Shown one piece after another: positions 1-8,276 of a stretch of DNA of 64,000 bases (positions are counted from its first letter, which is position 1; every line of letters starts with the position of its first letter). The notes under the pieces were generated by a model, which was given only the letters and a program-made list of their open reading frames with translations, had not been told where the DNA came from and ran no database searches. Source of the stretch: Azospirillum baldaniorum (GTDB lineage Bacteria; Pseudomonadota; Alphaproteobacteria; Azospirillales; Azospirillaceae); contig NZ_CP022254.1 of NCBI RefSeq assembly GCF_003119195.2, positions 1,326,001-1,390,000 on the forward strand. The letters are read 5' to 3'. Both the position numbers and the translations under genes were made by a program.

Positions 1-1
1 G

Positions 2-304
2 CGCGTGCCGGTGCTGAGCTGCTCGGCCATCACCAGGGCCGGCATCGATTCGGTGTGGGACACCATCGGGGAGCACAAGGCGATCACCGAAGCGTCCGGA
101 GTCCGCGCCACGCGCCGCGCCGAGCAGGCCCGCGCCTGGCTGTGGAGCGAGATCCGCGAGACGCTGGTGGACGCCTTCAAGGCGCATCCCGCCGTGCGCG
201 CCGACCTGTCCGCGCTGGAGTCCCGCGTGACCGGCGGCGCCATCACCCCCACCGCCGCTGCACGCGTTTTGCTTGAAAAGTTCCTCGGGCGCGCGGTGGA
301 GTAG
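2..304 (+). CDS. meaB: MeaB-type methylmalonyl-CoA mutase-associated GTPase, C-terminal part
   Basis: Only the last 100 or so residues are present; the gene begins before the window. The retained part starts at the strand that ends the G domain (PVLSCSA, the SA motif that reads guanine) and continues into the helical dimerisation arm (AWLWSEIRETLVDAF) typical of MeaB/ArgK proteins. Family members protect and reload the adenosylcobalamin-dependent methylmalonyl-CoA mutase. That would fit the cobalamin uptake operon further along the window, although the two are not adjacent. The family call is fairly secure from the C-terminal pattern; the substrate mutase is not visible here. Confidence 0.8.
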   Translation, partial: RVPVLSCSAITRAGIDSVWDTIGEHKAITEASGVRATRRAEQARAWLWSEIRETLVDAFKAHPAVRADLSALESRVTGGAITPTAAARVLLEKFLGRAVE

Positions 305-317
305 GTCCTTTCGGGTA

Positions 318-343
318 TGCTGCACCGCAACATTTCCGTTGCG
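318..343. promoter_or_regulatory. Candidate PhaR-like operator upstream of the phasin gene
   Basis: The 195-base gap between meaB and the phasin holds TGCTGCACCGCAACA followed by a 6-bp inverted repeat CGCAAC/GTTGCG with a 6-base spacer. GC-skipping TGC/GCA boxes of this sort are what the polyhydroxyalkanoate regulator PhaR binds in front of alphaproteobacterial phasin genes. The assignment rests on motif shape and on the downstream gene only, so it is a weak inference. Confidence 0.35.
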
Positions 344-499
344 CCGCGATTCTCCCGTGCATAAGGTGGCCTGGGCGGGAAAGGAGCGCCTCCGTGGCGC
401 TTGGGCGAGAGGTTTGCCCGCAGTCTCCTGGGGTATGAGCCGGAGTTGACTTGTCCGACACCGCCTCCGCGTCGAGTCGTCAACGGGAGACCTTAGGAC

Positions 500-1357
500 A
501 TGGCCGCCAATTTTCTGGATCTTTTCGAGCGCTTCAATCCCCTGACCAATGGGCCTCTCGCCCTGTCGCCGCTGGGCAAGGCGAATGCCGAGACCTACGC
601 CGCCCGCGGCACGCGCGTCGCCGGCGTGATGCAGGACGGCTGCCGGCGCCTGCTCGACGGCGTGACCGCCGGCATCGGCGAAACGACCCACCTCGCCAGC
701 GAATTCGCCAAGGTGCGCAGCCCGGCGGACCTCGTCGCCGTGCAGCGCGAATGGGCGACCGTCGCCCAGGCCCGCGTCGTCAACCAAGTGCAGACCGTCC
801 TCGACGTCTCCTCGAAGATCGCCGCCGAACTGGGCGTCAGCCCGCTGGCCCTGTCGCCGGCCGCCCCGTCGCCCAAGGCCGCTCCGGTCGCCGCTCCGGT
901 TCCGAAGGCCGCCGCGAAGGCGGACGCTCCGAAGGTCGAGGCGCCCAAGGTCGAAGAGAAGAAGGCCGAGGTGAAGGCGGAAGCGAAGGCCGAGCCGGCT
1001 CCCGCCCCGGCGCCGAAGAAGGCTCCGGCGGCCCGCAAGGCCTCTCCGGCCAAGGCCGCCGCTCCGAAGGTCGAGGCGCCCAAGGCTGAAGAGAAGAAGG
1101 CCGAGGCGCCCGTTGCGAAGGCGGAGCCGGTGAAGGCCGAAACGCCGAAGGTCGAGGCGGCTCCCGCCCCGGCGCCCAAGGCGGAGGCCCCGAAGGCCGA
1201 GGTGAAGGCTGACGTGAAGGCCGCCCCGAAGGTCGAGGAGAAGAAGGCGGAGGCCCCCAAGGCCGAGGCCGCCAAGGCGGACGCGCCGAAGCCGGAAGCG
1301 CCCAAGGCCGCCCCGAAGGCTGAGGAGAAGAAGGCCGCCGCTCCCGCCGCCGAGTGA
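500..1357 (+). CDS. Phasin family protein with long Lys/Ala/Pro/Glu repeat tail
   Basis: The protein has 285 residues. Residues 1-110 form the amphipathic helical phasin_2 domain (MAANFLDLFERFNP at the start, then a helix with the REWATVAQARVVNQ pattern) that coats polyhydroxyalkanoate granules. From about residue 120 to the end the chain is low complexity, built of PKAEAPKAE, KVEEKKAE and PAPAPK units. This resembles the histone-like tails of PhaF-type phasins, which can contact DNA. Usual alphaproteobacterial phasins are 110-190 residues, so the tail is what makes this one long. A strong hairpin follows. The granule role is inferred from the family; DNA binding by the tail is speculation. 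Confidence 0.8.
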   Translation: MAANFLDLFERFNPLTNGPLALSPLGKANAETYAARGTRVAGVMQDGCRRLLDGVTAGIGETTHLASEFAKVRSPADLVAVQREWATVAQARVVNQVQTVLDVSSKIAAELGVSPLALSPAAPSPKAAPVAAPVPKAAAKADAPKVEAPKVEEKKAEVKAEAKAEPAPAPAPKKAPAARKASPAKAAAPKVEAPKAEEKKAEAPVAKAEPVKAETPKVEAAPAPAPKAEAPKAEVKADVKAAPKVEEKKAEAPKAEAAKADAPKPEAPKAAPKAEEKKAAAPAAE

Positions 1358-1370
1358 TTCCACCGGATCG

Positions 1371-1442
1371 CGGTCCCCGCCGGCCCGGGGACCGTCGATC
1401 GGCGCGCGCCCGTCTCTTCCTTCCTTGACGGGCGCGCGCTTG
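1371..1442 (+). terminator. Two hairpins ending the phasin transcript
   Basis: The first inverted repeat is CGGTCCCC/GGGGACCG at 1371-1378 and 1387-1394. The second is a perfect 13-bp stem, GCGCGCGCCCGTC paired with its complement at 1402-1414 and 1427-1439, with a pyrimidine loop and followed by TTGTT. The second is the stronger terminator candidate. Confidence 0.65.
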
Positions 1443-1521
1443 TTCGACTATAACGCCGCCTCCTTCGGGCGGTATGCTGCCCGGGACCGGGTTTCATTTG
1501 CTAAAATAAAGGATCACTCCG

Positions 1522-1824
1522 ATGGCACGTCGGTGCTCCGTGACCGGCAAGGGCACGCAGTTTGGCAACAACGTCAGCCACGCCAACAACAAGACCCGCC
1601 GCCGTTTCCAGCCGAACCTGCAGGAAACCGCGCTGCTGAGCGACGCTCTGGGTCAGATGGTGCGCCTGCGTATCTCCACCAACGCGATCCGTTCGATCGA
1701 GCACAAGGGCGGCCTCGACGCCTTCCTGCTCGACGCGAAGGACGACGTCCTCAGCCTGGAAGCGCGCCGCCTGAAGCGCCGCATCGCCAAGGCCCAGGAC
1801 AAGCAGCAGGCCGTCGCGGCCTGA
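1522..1824 (+). CDS. rpmB: 50S ribosomal protein L28
   Basis: The 100-residue protein begins MARRCSVTGKGTQFGNNVSH and continues with the HANNKTRRRFQPN core that is diagnostic of bacterial L28. The longer C-terminal extension ending in an alanine-rich tail is normal for alphaproteobacteria. L28 is a late-assembling large-subunit protein. The start codon lies after an AAAGGA-like ribosome binding site in a short AT-rich stretch, which also contains TAAAAT as a possible -10 box. The gene stands alone, with hairpins before and after it. Confidence 0.97.
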   Translation: MARRCSVTGKGTQFGNNVSHANNKTRRRFQPNLQETALLSDALGQMVRLRISTNAIRSIEHKGGLDAFLLDAKDDVLSLEARRLKRRIAKAQDKQQAVAA

Positions 1825-1875
1825 GGCTGACCGCCTGGAGGCGCCGGAGCGCATCCAGGCGATTCTGGTGATGTT

Positions 1876-1900
1876 ACCGCGGAGCGGCAAACTCCGCGGT
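1876..1900 (+). terminator. Hairpin downstream of rpmB
   Basis: A perfect 9-bp inverted repeat ACCGCGGAG/CTCCGCGGT has a 7-base loop. No T-run follows on the plus strand, so it may act as a processing or stabilising hairpin rather than an intrinsic terminator. Confidence 0.45.
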
Positions 1901-2020
1901 CGGGTGCTGAGCCCCACACCAGGACGACTCCGACTCTCGGTTGCACCGAACCCCGGTTGAGAGTGCCGCGCGCATCGCCGAAAGGCTTTGCGCGCGTTTT
2001 GTCGTTTCCGGACAACGAGT

Positions 2021-2794
2021 CTAGAACGATCGCTGCACGCCGAGCAGGAGGCGGTAGCGCGGCGAATCGGGGCCGAACCCGACGCCGACACCGGCACCCA
2101 CGGCGAGGTCTTCGCCGACAAGATGCCGGACGCCGGCTTCCACGAAATTGTCGGCCTTGCCGCGCTCCTGCGACTGCTCGCGGACCACGTCGAAGGCCAC
2201 GGCGGTGGCCGGGCCGACCGGGGCGTTCATCCCGGCGGCCATGATGAAGCGGTTGTCGCGCTCGTCCGAAGCCGGATCGAACAGATGCCGCCAGGACAGG
2301 TTGGCGTGCAGGCGCGGCGCGCCGGCGGCGGTGCCGAGCGGCTGGGTCAGGCGCCCGGTGATCCCGGCTTCGGTCGTCTTGCTTCCCCATCCGTAGGGGA
2401 TGCTGACCAGCGGCTCCACCGAGAGGCCCAGCCGACCCTGCGACGGTTCGCGGATGTTGTATTCGGCGGACAGCTTGACGTCGCCCTGCTGCGCGTCGTC
2501 GGCGTTGCCCACGCGGTAGCCGGGATTGACCTTCAGCGCCAAGCCGTTGGCCACGCCGACCTGGAGTTCCGGGTCGAAGGTCAGGCGGTTGCGCCCGCCG
2601 TCCCCCTTCAGCCGGTCGAAGAAGGCGCGGACCTTCACGTCGACGCTGCCCTTCTCGATGGCGGCGGCGTCCTCGACGGTGATCGGCAGCTCCGACGACA
2701 GCGCCATGCGCTCGTCGTCCTGCGCGCGGGCGGCCGAGGCGGCGGCGAGAAGCCCGGCGGCGAGGGTGAGGCCCGCGAGGGCGGCGTGGCGCAT
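2021..2794 (-). CDS. Putative outer-membrane-associated beta-rich protein, unknown function
   Basis: The chosen start gives MRHAALAGLTLAAGLLAA, a signal peptide ending around ARAQ, so the mature protein is about 235 residues. The remainder alternates hydrophobic and polar residues in strand-like stretches and ends in a phenylalanine (LLLGVQRSF), as outer-membrane barrels do. No named family was recognised. Similar proteins are annotated as hypothetical or as transporter-like barrels for phenol or meta-pathway compounds. An earlier in-frame ATG exists 12 codons upstream, but it would place charged residues before the signal peptide. The gene points away from rpmB. Confidence 0.6.
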   Translation of the reverse strand: MRHAALAGLTLAAGLLAAASAARAQDDERMALSSELPITVEDAAAIEKGSVDVKVRAFFDRLKGDGGRNRLTFDPELQVGVANGLALKVNPGYRVGNADDAQQGDVKLSAEYNIREPSQGRLGLSVEPLVSIPYGWGSKTTEAGITGRLTQPLGTAAGAPRLHANLSWRHLFDPASDERDNRFIMAAGMNAPVGPATAVAFDVVREQSQERGKADNFVEAGVRHLVGEDLAVGAGVGVGFGPDSPRYRLLLGVQRSF

Positions 2795-2868
2795 GTCTGC
2801 TTTCCCGAACCGGTGGCGTTTGCCGAACAACAGCCGGACGGGGCGAACGGGCTGCGGCGGGGACGGGG

Positions 2869-3429
2869 TTACTCCACCGAGTCGGGGTCTTCGGCGTCCA
2901 CCACCCGCCGGGCGATGTCGTAGGCGAAGCCGGCGCGGCCCAGCGCCGCCAGATCCTTGTCGCGGAACTCCGCGCGCTTCTCCGGCAGGCGGTAGGGGCC
3001 GAGCCGGCGGCGGCGGGCCAGCGCCAGAGCGGCGGTCAGGTTCAGGTCGCCCTCGACCTCCTCATCCAGCGACTCCAGCGCGCGGTCGGCCTCGTCGCGG
3101 CCGATGCCCTTGGCGGACAGCTTCTCGCGGATGGCGCGGGTCGAGGTGCCGCGGCGGTGCAGGCTGGCGGCGCGCATCTCCGCATAGGCCGTGTCGTTCA
3201 GCAGGCCGCTGCGCAGGTAGCGGGCGATCAGGTCCTCGATCCAGCGCGCCCCCTCCGCCGGGTCGGTGCCGTGGGCCTGGGCGGAGCGGTCGACCTTGCG
3301 CATCAGCACGCGGCGCAGGCTGGCCGAGGAACTGGCGAAGCGCTGGAGATAGTGCAGGGCCGCGTTCTCCAGATACTGGGCGGTGACGAGGCGCGGCGGC
3401 TTGCGGGCCGGCGGCTGGTCGCGGGTCAT
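2869..3429 (-). CDS. recX: Regulatory protein RecX
   Basis: The 186-residue protein shows the repeated three-helix RecX fold. LENAALHYLQRFASSSASLRRVLMRKV at the N-terminus is followed by WIEDLIARYLRSGLLNDTAYAE and STRAIREKLSAKGI, each a typical RecX helix pair. RecX proteins bind RecA filaments and limit recombination activity. A GGGAGA ribosome binding site precedes the ATG. recA is not adjacent; in many alphaproteobacteria recX is separate from recA, so this is not unusual. Confidence 0.88.
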   Translation of the reverse strand: MTRDQPPARKPPRLVTAQYLENAALHYLQRFASSSASLRRVLMRKVDRSAQAHGTDPAEGARWIEDLIARYLRSGLLNDTAYAEMRAASLHRRGTSTRAIREKLSAKGIGRDEADRALESLDEEVEGDLNLTAALALARRRRLGPYRLPEKRAEFRDKDLAALGRAGFAYDIARRVVDAEDPDSVE

Positions 3430-3509
3430 GGCTGTCTCCCGTCCGGGGGCGGTTGCCGGAACGGGCGGCGCGCCCTAAAGTCCGGTCCATTCCTGTGATT
3501 CGTGGTGCG

Positions 3510-4313
3510 ATGACTCATCCTCTCCCTCCCATGCCCCGCCAGGTCGGCGCCGTCAACTGGGTCGGCCTGTGGACCCTCTACGCGCGCGAGGTGCGCCGGT
3601 TCCTGAAGGTGCACCAGCAGACCGTCTGGGCGCCCGTGGTCACCACCCTGCTGTTCTACGCCGTCTTCGCGCTGGCGCTGGGCGGTGCGGTGCGGATGAT
3701 CGGCACGGTGCCCTATCTGGAGTTCCTGGCCCCCGGCCTGATCATGATGGCGATGGCCCAGAACGCCTTCGCCAACACCTCCTCCTCCGTGGTGATCGCC
3801 AAGGTCCAGGGCAACATCGTCGACATCCTGATGCCGCCGATGGCCCCGCTGGAGCTGGTCTTCGGCTTCGTCATGGGCGGCGTGACGCGCGGCCTCATCG
3901 TCGGGCTGGTCACCGGGCTGGCGATCTGGGCCTTCGTCCCGGTGCGCATCGCCCACCCGGAGTTCGTGATCTTCCACGCCCTGATGGCGTCCATGCTGCT
4001 GTCGCTGCTCGGGCTGGTCGGCGGCATCTGGTCGGAGAAGTTCGACAACATCGCGGCGGTGACCAACTTCGTGGTGACGCCGCTGTCCTTCCTGTCCGGC
4101 ACTTTCTATTCGGTGGAGACGCTGCCGCCGGTCTTCTGGTGGATCGCCCATTTCGACCCGTTCTTCTACATGATCGACGGCTTCCGCTACGGCTTCATCG
4201 GGCGGTCGGACGGTACGCTGGGGATCGGGATTCTCGTCATGCTGGCCGTCAACGGCGGCCTGTGGTGGCTGGCCTGGCGCATGCTGAAGACGGGTTACAA
4301 GCTGAAGGCGTAA
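3510..4313 (+). CDS. ABC-2 type transporter permease
   Basis: The protein has 267 residues with six predicted membrane helices: an N-terminal amphipathic helix (LYAREVRRFLKVHQQTVWAP), then VVTTLLFYAVFALALG, and the conserved FISGTFYS-like segment (PLSFLSGTFYSVETLPP) before the last two helices. This is the YadH/NodJ class of export permease. No ATP-binding subunit is adjacent, so its partner must be encoded elsewhere. The ATG at 3510 was chosen over one 19 codons upstream because the earlier one adds only basic, non-conserved residues overlapping the recX promoter. The exported substrate is unknown. Confidence 0.82.
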   Translation: MTHPLPPMPRQVGAVNWVGLWTLYAREVRRFLKVHQQTVWAPVVTTLLFYAVFALALGGAVRMIGTVPYLEFLAPGLIMMAMAQNAFANTSSSVVIAKVQGNIVDILMPPMAPLELVFGFVMGGVTRGLIVGLVTGLAIWAFVPVRIAHPEFVIFHALMASMLLSLLGLVGGIWSEKFDNIAAVTNFVVTPLSFLSGTFYSVETLPPVFWWIAHFDPFFYMIDGFRYGFIGRSDGTLGIGILVMLAVNGGLWWLAWRMLKTGYKLKA

Positions 4314-4397
4314 ATCCGCCGGAATCCGGCCGAATTCAGCCGGTCGGCGTAGCCAATCCGTTGACAGGCTGAAGTGACATCTTGATATTCGACGGTT

Positions 4398-4423
4398 CCC
4401 GGCGGGCGAGGGTGCCCGCCGGG
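4398..4423 (+). terminator. Hairpin between the ABC-2 permease and argD
   Basis: A perfect 10-bp inverted repeat CCCGGCGGGC/GCCCGCCGGG with a 6-base loop is followed by CTTTCCTC. It lies 26 bases before the argD start, so it could end the permease message or sit in the argD leader. Confidence 0.6.
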
Positions 4424-4448
4424 CTTTCCTCATTTGGAGGCTTTCGCT

Positions 4449-5618
4449 GTGATTCCGGTCGTCATGCCCACATATGCCCGCGCCGACATCGTGTTCGAGC
4501 GCGGCGAAGGTCCGTATCTGTACGCGACCGACGGGCGACGATTCCTCGACTTCGCCGCCGGTGTGGCGGTGAACGTCCTCGGCCACGCGAATCCCTATCT
4601 GGTCGAGGCGCTGACCGCCCAGGCCCACAAGCTCTGGCACACCTCCAACCTGTTCCGGGTCGCCGGTCAGGAGAGCCTCGCCAAGCGGCTGACCGAGGCC
4701 ACCTTCGCCGACACCGTGTTCTTCACGAACTCGGGCGCCGAGGCGTGGGAGTGCGGCGCCAAGCTGATCCGCAAGTACCATTACGAGAAGGGCGACAAGG
4801 CCCGCACCCGCATCATCACCTTCGAGCAGGCCTTCCACGGCCGCACGCTGGCCGCGGTGTCGGCGGCGCAGCAGGAGAAGCTGATCAAGGGCTTCGGCCC
4901 GCTGCTCGACGGCTTCGACCTCGTGCCCTTCGGCGACCTGGAGGCGGTGCGCAACGCCGTGACCGACGAGACCGCCGGCATCTGCCTGGAGCCGATCCAG
5001 GGCGAGGGCGGCATCCGCGCCGGCTCGGTGGAGTTCCTGCGCGGCCTGCGGGAAATCTGCGACGAGCACGGGCTGCTGCTGTTCCTGGACGAGATCCAAT
5101 GCGGCATGGGCCGCACCGGCAAGCTGTTCGCCCATGAATGGGCCGGCATCACGCCGGACGTCATGGCGGTGGCCAAGGGCATCGGCGGCGGCTTCCCGCT
5201 GGGCGCTTGCCTCGCCACGGAAAAGGCGGCGTCGGGCATGACCGCCGGCACCCACGGCTCGACCTACGGCGGCAACCCGTTGGCCACCGCGGTCGGCAAC
5301 GCCGTGCTGGACAAGGTGCTGGAGCCCGGCTTCCTCGACCATGTGCAGCGCATCGGCGGCCTGCTCCAGGACCGGCTGGCCGGGCTGGTGGCCGAGAATC
5401 CGGCGGTCTTCAAGGGCGTGCGCGGCAAGGGGCTGATGCTCGGCCTCGCCTGCGGCCCGGCGGTCGGCGACGTGGTGGTGGCGCTGCGCGCCAACGGCCT
5501 GCTGTCCGTTCCGGCCGGCGACAACGTGGTCCGGCTGCTGCCGCCGCTGAACATCGGCGAAGCCGAGGTGGAGGAGGCCGTGGCCATCCTCGCCAAGACC
5601 GCCAAGGAGCTGGTGTGA
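4449..5618 (+). CDS. argD: Acetylornithine aminotransferase
   Basis: This 389-residue class-III, PLP-dependent aminotransferase converts N-acetylglutamate semialdehyde to N-acetylornithine in arginine synthesis. Visible motifs are FFTNSGAEAWECGAK (phosphate-binding loop), GICLEPIQGEGG, LLFLDEIQCGMGRTG (cofactor aspartate) and VMAVAKGIGGGFPLGA, which carries the Schiff-base lysine. The start is GTG at 4449 (MIPVVMPTYARADIVFERG), placed 8 bases after GGAGG. A TTG five codons upstream overlaps that GGAGG and is rejected. The stop overlaps the argF start by one base (TGATG), so the two are translationally coupled. Confidence 0.95.
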   Translation: MIPVVMPTYARADIVFERGEGPYLYATDGRRFLDFAAGVAVNVLGHANPYLVEALTAQAHKLWHTSNLFRVAGQESLAKRLTEATFADTVFFTNSGAEAWECGAKLIRKYHYEKGDKARTRIITFEQAFHGRTLAAVSAAQQEKLIKGFGPLLDGFDLVPFGDLEAVRNAVTDETAGICLEPIQGEGGIRAGSVEFLRGLREICDEHGLLLFLDEIQCGMGRTGKLFAHEWAGITPDVMAVAKGIGGGFPLGACLATEKAASGMTAGTHGSTYGGNPLATAVGNAVLDKVLEPGFLDHVQRIGGLLQDRLAGLVAENPAVFKGVRGKGLMLGLACGPAVGDVVVALRANGLLSVPAGDNVVRLLPPLNIGEAEVEEAVAILAKTAKELV

Positions 5619-6532
5619 TGTCCGCCGTTCGTCATTTCCTCGACATCGACCGGCTGGACAAGGCGACCCTGCGCCAGATCCTCGCCATGGCCGCGACCAT
5701 CAAGAAGGACATCCCGGCCTACCGCTCGCTGTTCGCGGGCCGCACGCTGGCGATGATCTTCGAGAAGCCGTCGACCCGCACCCGCGTCTCCTTCGAGGTG
5801 GGCATGCGCCAGCTCGGCGGCGACGTGGTGGTGCTGAAGCCCGACGACATGCAGCTCGGCCGCGGCGAGACCATCGGCGACACCGCCCGCGTGCTGTCCC
5901 GCTACGTGGACGCGGTGATGGTCCGCACCATGGGCGAGGAGCGCGTGCACGAACTGGCCGAGTTCGCCTCGGTGCCGATCATCAACGGCCTGACCGACCA
6001 GTCGCACCCCTGCCAGATCATGGCCGACGTGATGACCTTCGAGGAGCATCGCGGCCCCATCGAAGGGCGCACGGTGGCCTGGATCGGCGACGTCAACAAC
6101 GTGGCGGTGAGCTGGGTCCATGTGGCGGTGCGCCTCGGCGTGGAAATCCGCCTCGGCTGCCCGGAGATCTACGGCCCGGCACCGGAACTGCTCGACTGGG
6201 TCAAGCGCGAGGGCGGGCGGATCACCGTCACCACCTCGCCGGAGGAGGCCGTGCGCGGCGCCGACTGCGTGGTCACCGACGCCTGGGCCTCGATGCACAA
6301 CACCGACGTGGACGAGCGGGCGGCGGTCCTGGGTCCCTATCAGGTCAACGAGGCGCTGATGGCCCTGGCCGCCCCCGACGCCCTGTTCATGCACTGCCTG
6401 CCCGCCCACCGCGGGGAGGAAGTGACCGACGGGGTGATCGACGGCCGCCACTCAGTTGTCTGGGACGAGGCGGAAAATCGCCTGCACGCCCAGAAGGCCA
6501 TACTGGCATGGTGCCTCGGCGCCACTATTTAA
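5618..6532 (+). CDS. argF: Ornithine carbamoyltransferase
   Basis: The 304-residue enzyme joins carbamoyl phosphate to ornithine to give citrulline. Carbamoyl-phosphate binding motif FEKPSTRTRVSFEVG and QLGRGETIGDTARVLSRY are present, together with the HPCQIMAD loop, and the ornithine-binding MHCLPAHRGEEV lies near the C-terminus. Length and order match anabolic ArgF. The gene begins inside the argD stop codon. The order argD-argF-hslO is commonly conserved in alphaproteobacteria. Confidence 0.96.
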   Translation: MSAVRHFLDIDRLDKATLRQILAMAATIKKDIPAYRSLFAGRTLAMIFEKPSTRTRVSFEVGMRQLGGDVVVLKPDDMQLGRGETIGDTARVLSRYVDAVMVRTMGEERVHELAEFASVPIINGLTDQSHPCQIMADVMTFEEHRGPIEGRTVAWIGDVNNVAVSWVHVAVRLGVEIRLGCPEIYGPAPELLDWVKREGGRITVTTSPEEAVRGADCVVTDAWASMHNTDVDERAAVLGPYQVNEALMALAAPDALFMHCLPAHRGEEVTDGVIDGRHSVVWDEAENRLHAQKAILAWCLGATI

Positions 6533-6565
6533 GAGCACTTGGGGCTAAGAGCCCTTGGAATTGGA

Positions 6566-6621
6566 GCCATGGCCCGGCGCCGCCCCCCGCGATGAGCGGG
6601 ATGGCGGCGCCGGGCCATGGC
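6566..6621 (+). terminator. Very strong perfect hairpin between argF and hslO
   Basis: A perfect 19-bp inverted repeat (6566-6584 and 6603-6621, starting GCCATGGCCCGGCG) encloses a second 5-bp stem CCCGC/GCGGG at 6586-6600. The composite stem is about 24 bp. No T-run follows, and it ends only 22 bases before the hslO start. It may terminate, or protect the 3' end of argDF mRNA, or shape hslO translation. Confidence 0.6.
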
Positions 6622-6643
6622 CTGTCGTAACTTCGAGGACATC

Positions 6644-7591
6644 ATGGACGATCCTTCCGTCCAACCGATCACCGACGATCTCGTTCTGCCTTTCCAGATC
6701 GAGGCGTCGCGCCTGCGCGGCCGCATGGTGAAGCTGGGCCCCGCGCTGGACGAAATCCTGACCCGCCACGCCTATCCGGAGCCGGTCGCCCGCTTCCTGG
6801 CCGAGACAATGACGCTCGCCATGCTGCTGTCCAGCATGCTGAAGTACGACGGCATCTTCACGCTCCAGACCAAGGGCGACGGGCCGGTCCGGCTGATGGT
6901 GGCGGACATCACCTCGGTCGGCGACATCCGCGCCTACGCCCAGTTCGACGAAGAGGCGCTGGCCAAGGCCGCCGACGACGTGGCGATCGCTCCGGCGCCG
7001 GCCCTGCTCGGCAAGGGCCACATCGCCTTCACCGTGGACCAGGGGCCGAACACCGAGCGCTACCAGGGCATCGTCGAGCTGTACGGCAAGACGCTGGCCG
7101 ACTGCGTGCAGCACTATTTCCGCCAGTCGGAGCAGATCGACACCGGCCTGACCGTGTCGGTGGACCAGGAAACCCTGCCGGACGGCAGCAAGGGTGCCTG
7201 GCGGGCCGGCGGCATCATGATCCAGCGCCTGCCGCAGGACGCCACGGAGAAGGTGCTCGGCTCCGGCGACGAGGACGCGTGGCGCCGCGCCATGGTCCTG
7301 CTGTCCAGCACCACCGGCGACGAGCTTCTCGACCCCGATCTGGCGGCCCGCGACCTGCTGTTCCGCCTGTTCCACGAGGACGGCGTGCGGGTGTGGCAGC
7401 CCAAGGCCCTGCGCTTCGGCTGCCGCTGCTCGCGCGAGCGGGTGTCGGACATGCTGTCCAGCCTGCCGCGGGACGAGGTGCAGAGCCTGAAGATCGACGA
7501 CGGGCGAGTCGAGGTGGTCTGCCAGTTCTGCTCCACCGCCTACCACTTCGACGACGCGGACCTCGACCGGGTCTACGGGACGGCGAAGTAG
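6644..7591 (+). CDS. hslO: Redox-regulated molecular chaperone Hsp33
   Basis: The 315-residue protein carries the Hsp33 N-terminal domain (VKLGPALDEILTRH, then FTLQTKGDGPVRLMVAD) and the C-terminal zinc switch. The four zinc cysteines are at about C260, C262 (CRC) and C293, C296 (CQFC). Under oxidative stress these cysteines form disulfides and the chaperone becomes active as a holdase. The start MDDPSVQP was chosen; a possible upstream ATG nine codons earlier lies inside the strong hairpin and adds non-conserved residues. A classic terminator follows. Confidence 0.95.
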   Translation: MDDPSVQPITDDLVLPFQIEASRLRGRMVKLGPALDEILTRHAYPEPVARFLAETMTLAMLLSSMLKYDGIFTLQTKGDGPVRLMVADITSVGDIRAYAQFDEEALAKAADDVAIAPAPALLGKGHIAFTVDQGPNTERYQGIVELYGKTLADCVQHYFRQSEQIDTGLTVSVDQETLPDGSKGAWRAGGIMIQRLPQDATEKVLGSGDEDAWRRAMVLLSSTTGDELLDPDLAARDLLFRLFHEDGVRVWQPKALRFGCRCSRERVSDMLSSLPRDEVQSLKIDDGRVEVVCQFCSTAYHFDDADLDRVYGTAK

Positions 7592-7619
7592 GGGGCTCCA
7601 GGTTCCGGATGCGCTTGGG

Positions 7620-7651
7620 AAACGGCGCGGCTATAGTGCCGCGCCGTTTTT
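7620..7651 (+). terminator. Rho-independent terminator after hslO
   Basis: AAACGGCGCGGC pairs with GCCGCGCCGTTT around a TATAGT loop and runs straight into a TTTTT tail. This is the cleanest intrinsic terminator in the window. Confidence 0.9.
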
Positions 7652-7670
7652 CCGTCTCACCGGAGCGATC

Positions 7671-8258
7671 ATGCCCACCCGCCGTTTGGTTCTCGCCGCC
7701 GCTCTCGCCACCGTGGCCCTGACGGCCTGCCAGAGCACGCCGCCGCGTCCGGCGGCCCGGCCCATCGACTATTCCAACTTCGGCCCGATCGTCCTGAACG
7801 CGGGCGGCGTCGACGTGGTGGACGCCCACCGGCCGGCCGGCACCGCCGTCGACCAGCGCATCCCCCTGCCGCCCGCCGAGGCGGTGCGTCGCTGGGCCAA
7901 CGAGCGGCTCCAGGCCGCGGGCGGGCCGGGCCGCGTCCGCGTCACCATCCGCGACGCCAGCATCGTCGAGGTCCAGCTTCCCAAGACCGGCGGGGTGAAG
8001 GGCTATTTCACCAACGATCAGGCCCAGCGCTACGACGGCCGGATCGAGGTCGAGATCGGCGGCGATCTGCCCGGCGAGACGACCTTCCGCGGCATGACCA
8101 AGGCGACGGTGACCCAGTCGACCACGGTGCCGGAAAACATCTCGCTGGCCGACCGCGAGGCGACGCTGCAGGACCTCGTCCGCCGCATGATGGACGACCT
8201 GAACGCCCGGCTGGACGCCGGCATCCGCAAGGACTTGGCGCCGATGGTGCGGCGGTAG
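7671..8258 (+). CDS. Putative lipoprotein of unknown function
   Basis: The protein has 195 residues. MPTRRLVLAAALATVALTACQS is a lipoprotein signal with LTAC as lipobox, so the cysteine would be lipidated. The mature part is an alpha/beta mix without a family I recognise. It contains a DNDQAQRYDGRIEVEIGGD-like strand and ends in a helix, RMMDDLNARLDAGIRKDLAPMV. It has its own promoter space after the hslO terminator and is followed by repeat DNA. Envelope location is well supported; function is unknown. Confidence 0.75.
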   Translation: MPTRRLVLAAALATVALTACQSTPPRPAARPIDYSNFGPIVLNAGGVDVVDAHRPAGTAVDQRIPLPPAEAVRRWANERLQAAGGPGRVRVTIRDASIVEVQLPKTGGVKGYFTNDQAQRYDGRIEVEIGGDLPGETTFRGMTKATVTQSTTVPENISLADREATLQDLVRRMMDDLNARLDAGIRKDLAPMVRR

Positions 8259-8276
8259 GGTTTGGCGGCAGGGGAG

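Noticed and set aside
595..1497. Alanine/serine/phenylalanine-rich minus-strand frame opposite the phasin
   Set aside because: It is the reverse reading of the lysine/alanine/proline repeat tail and has no independent support.
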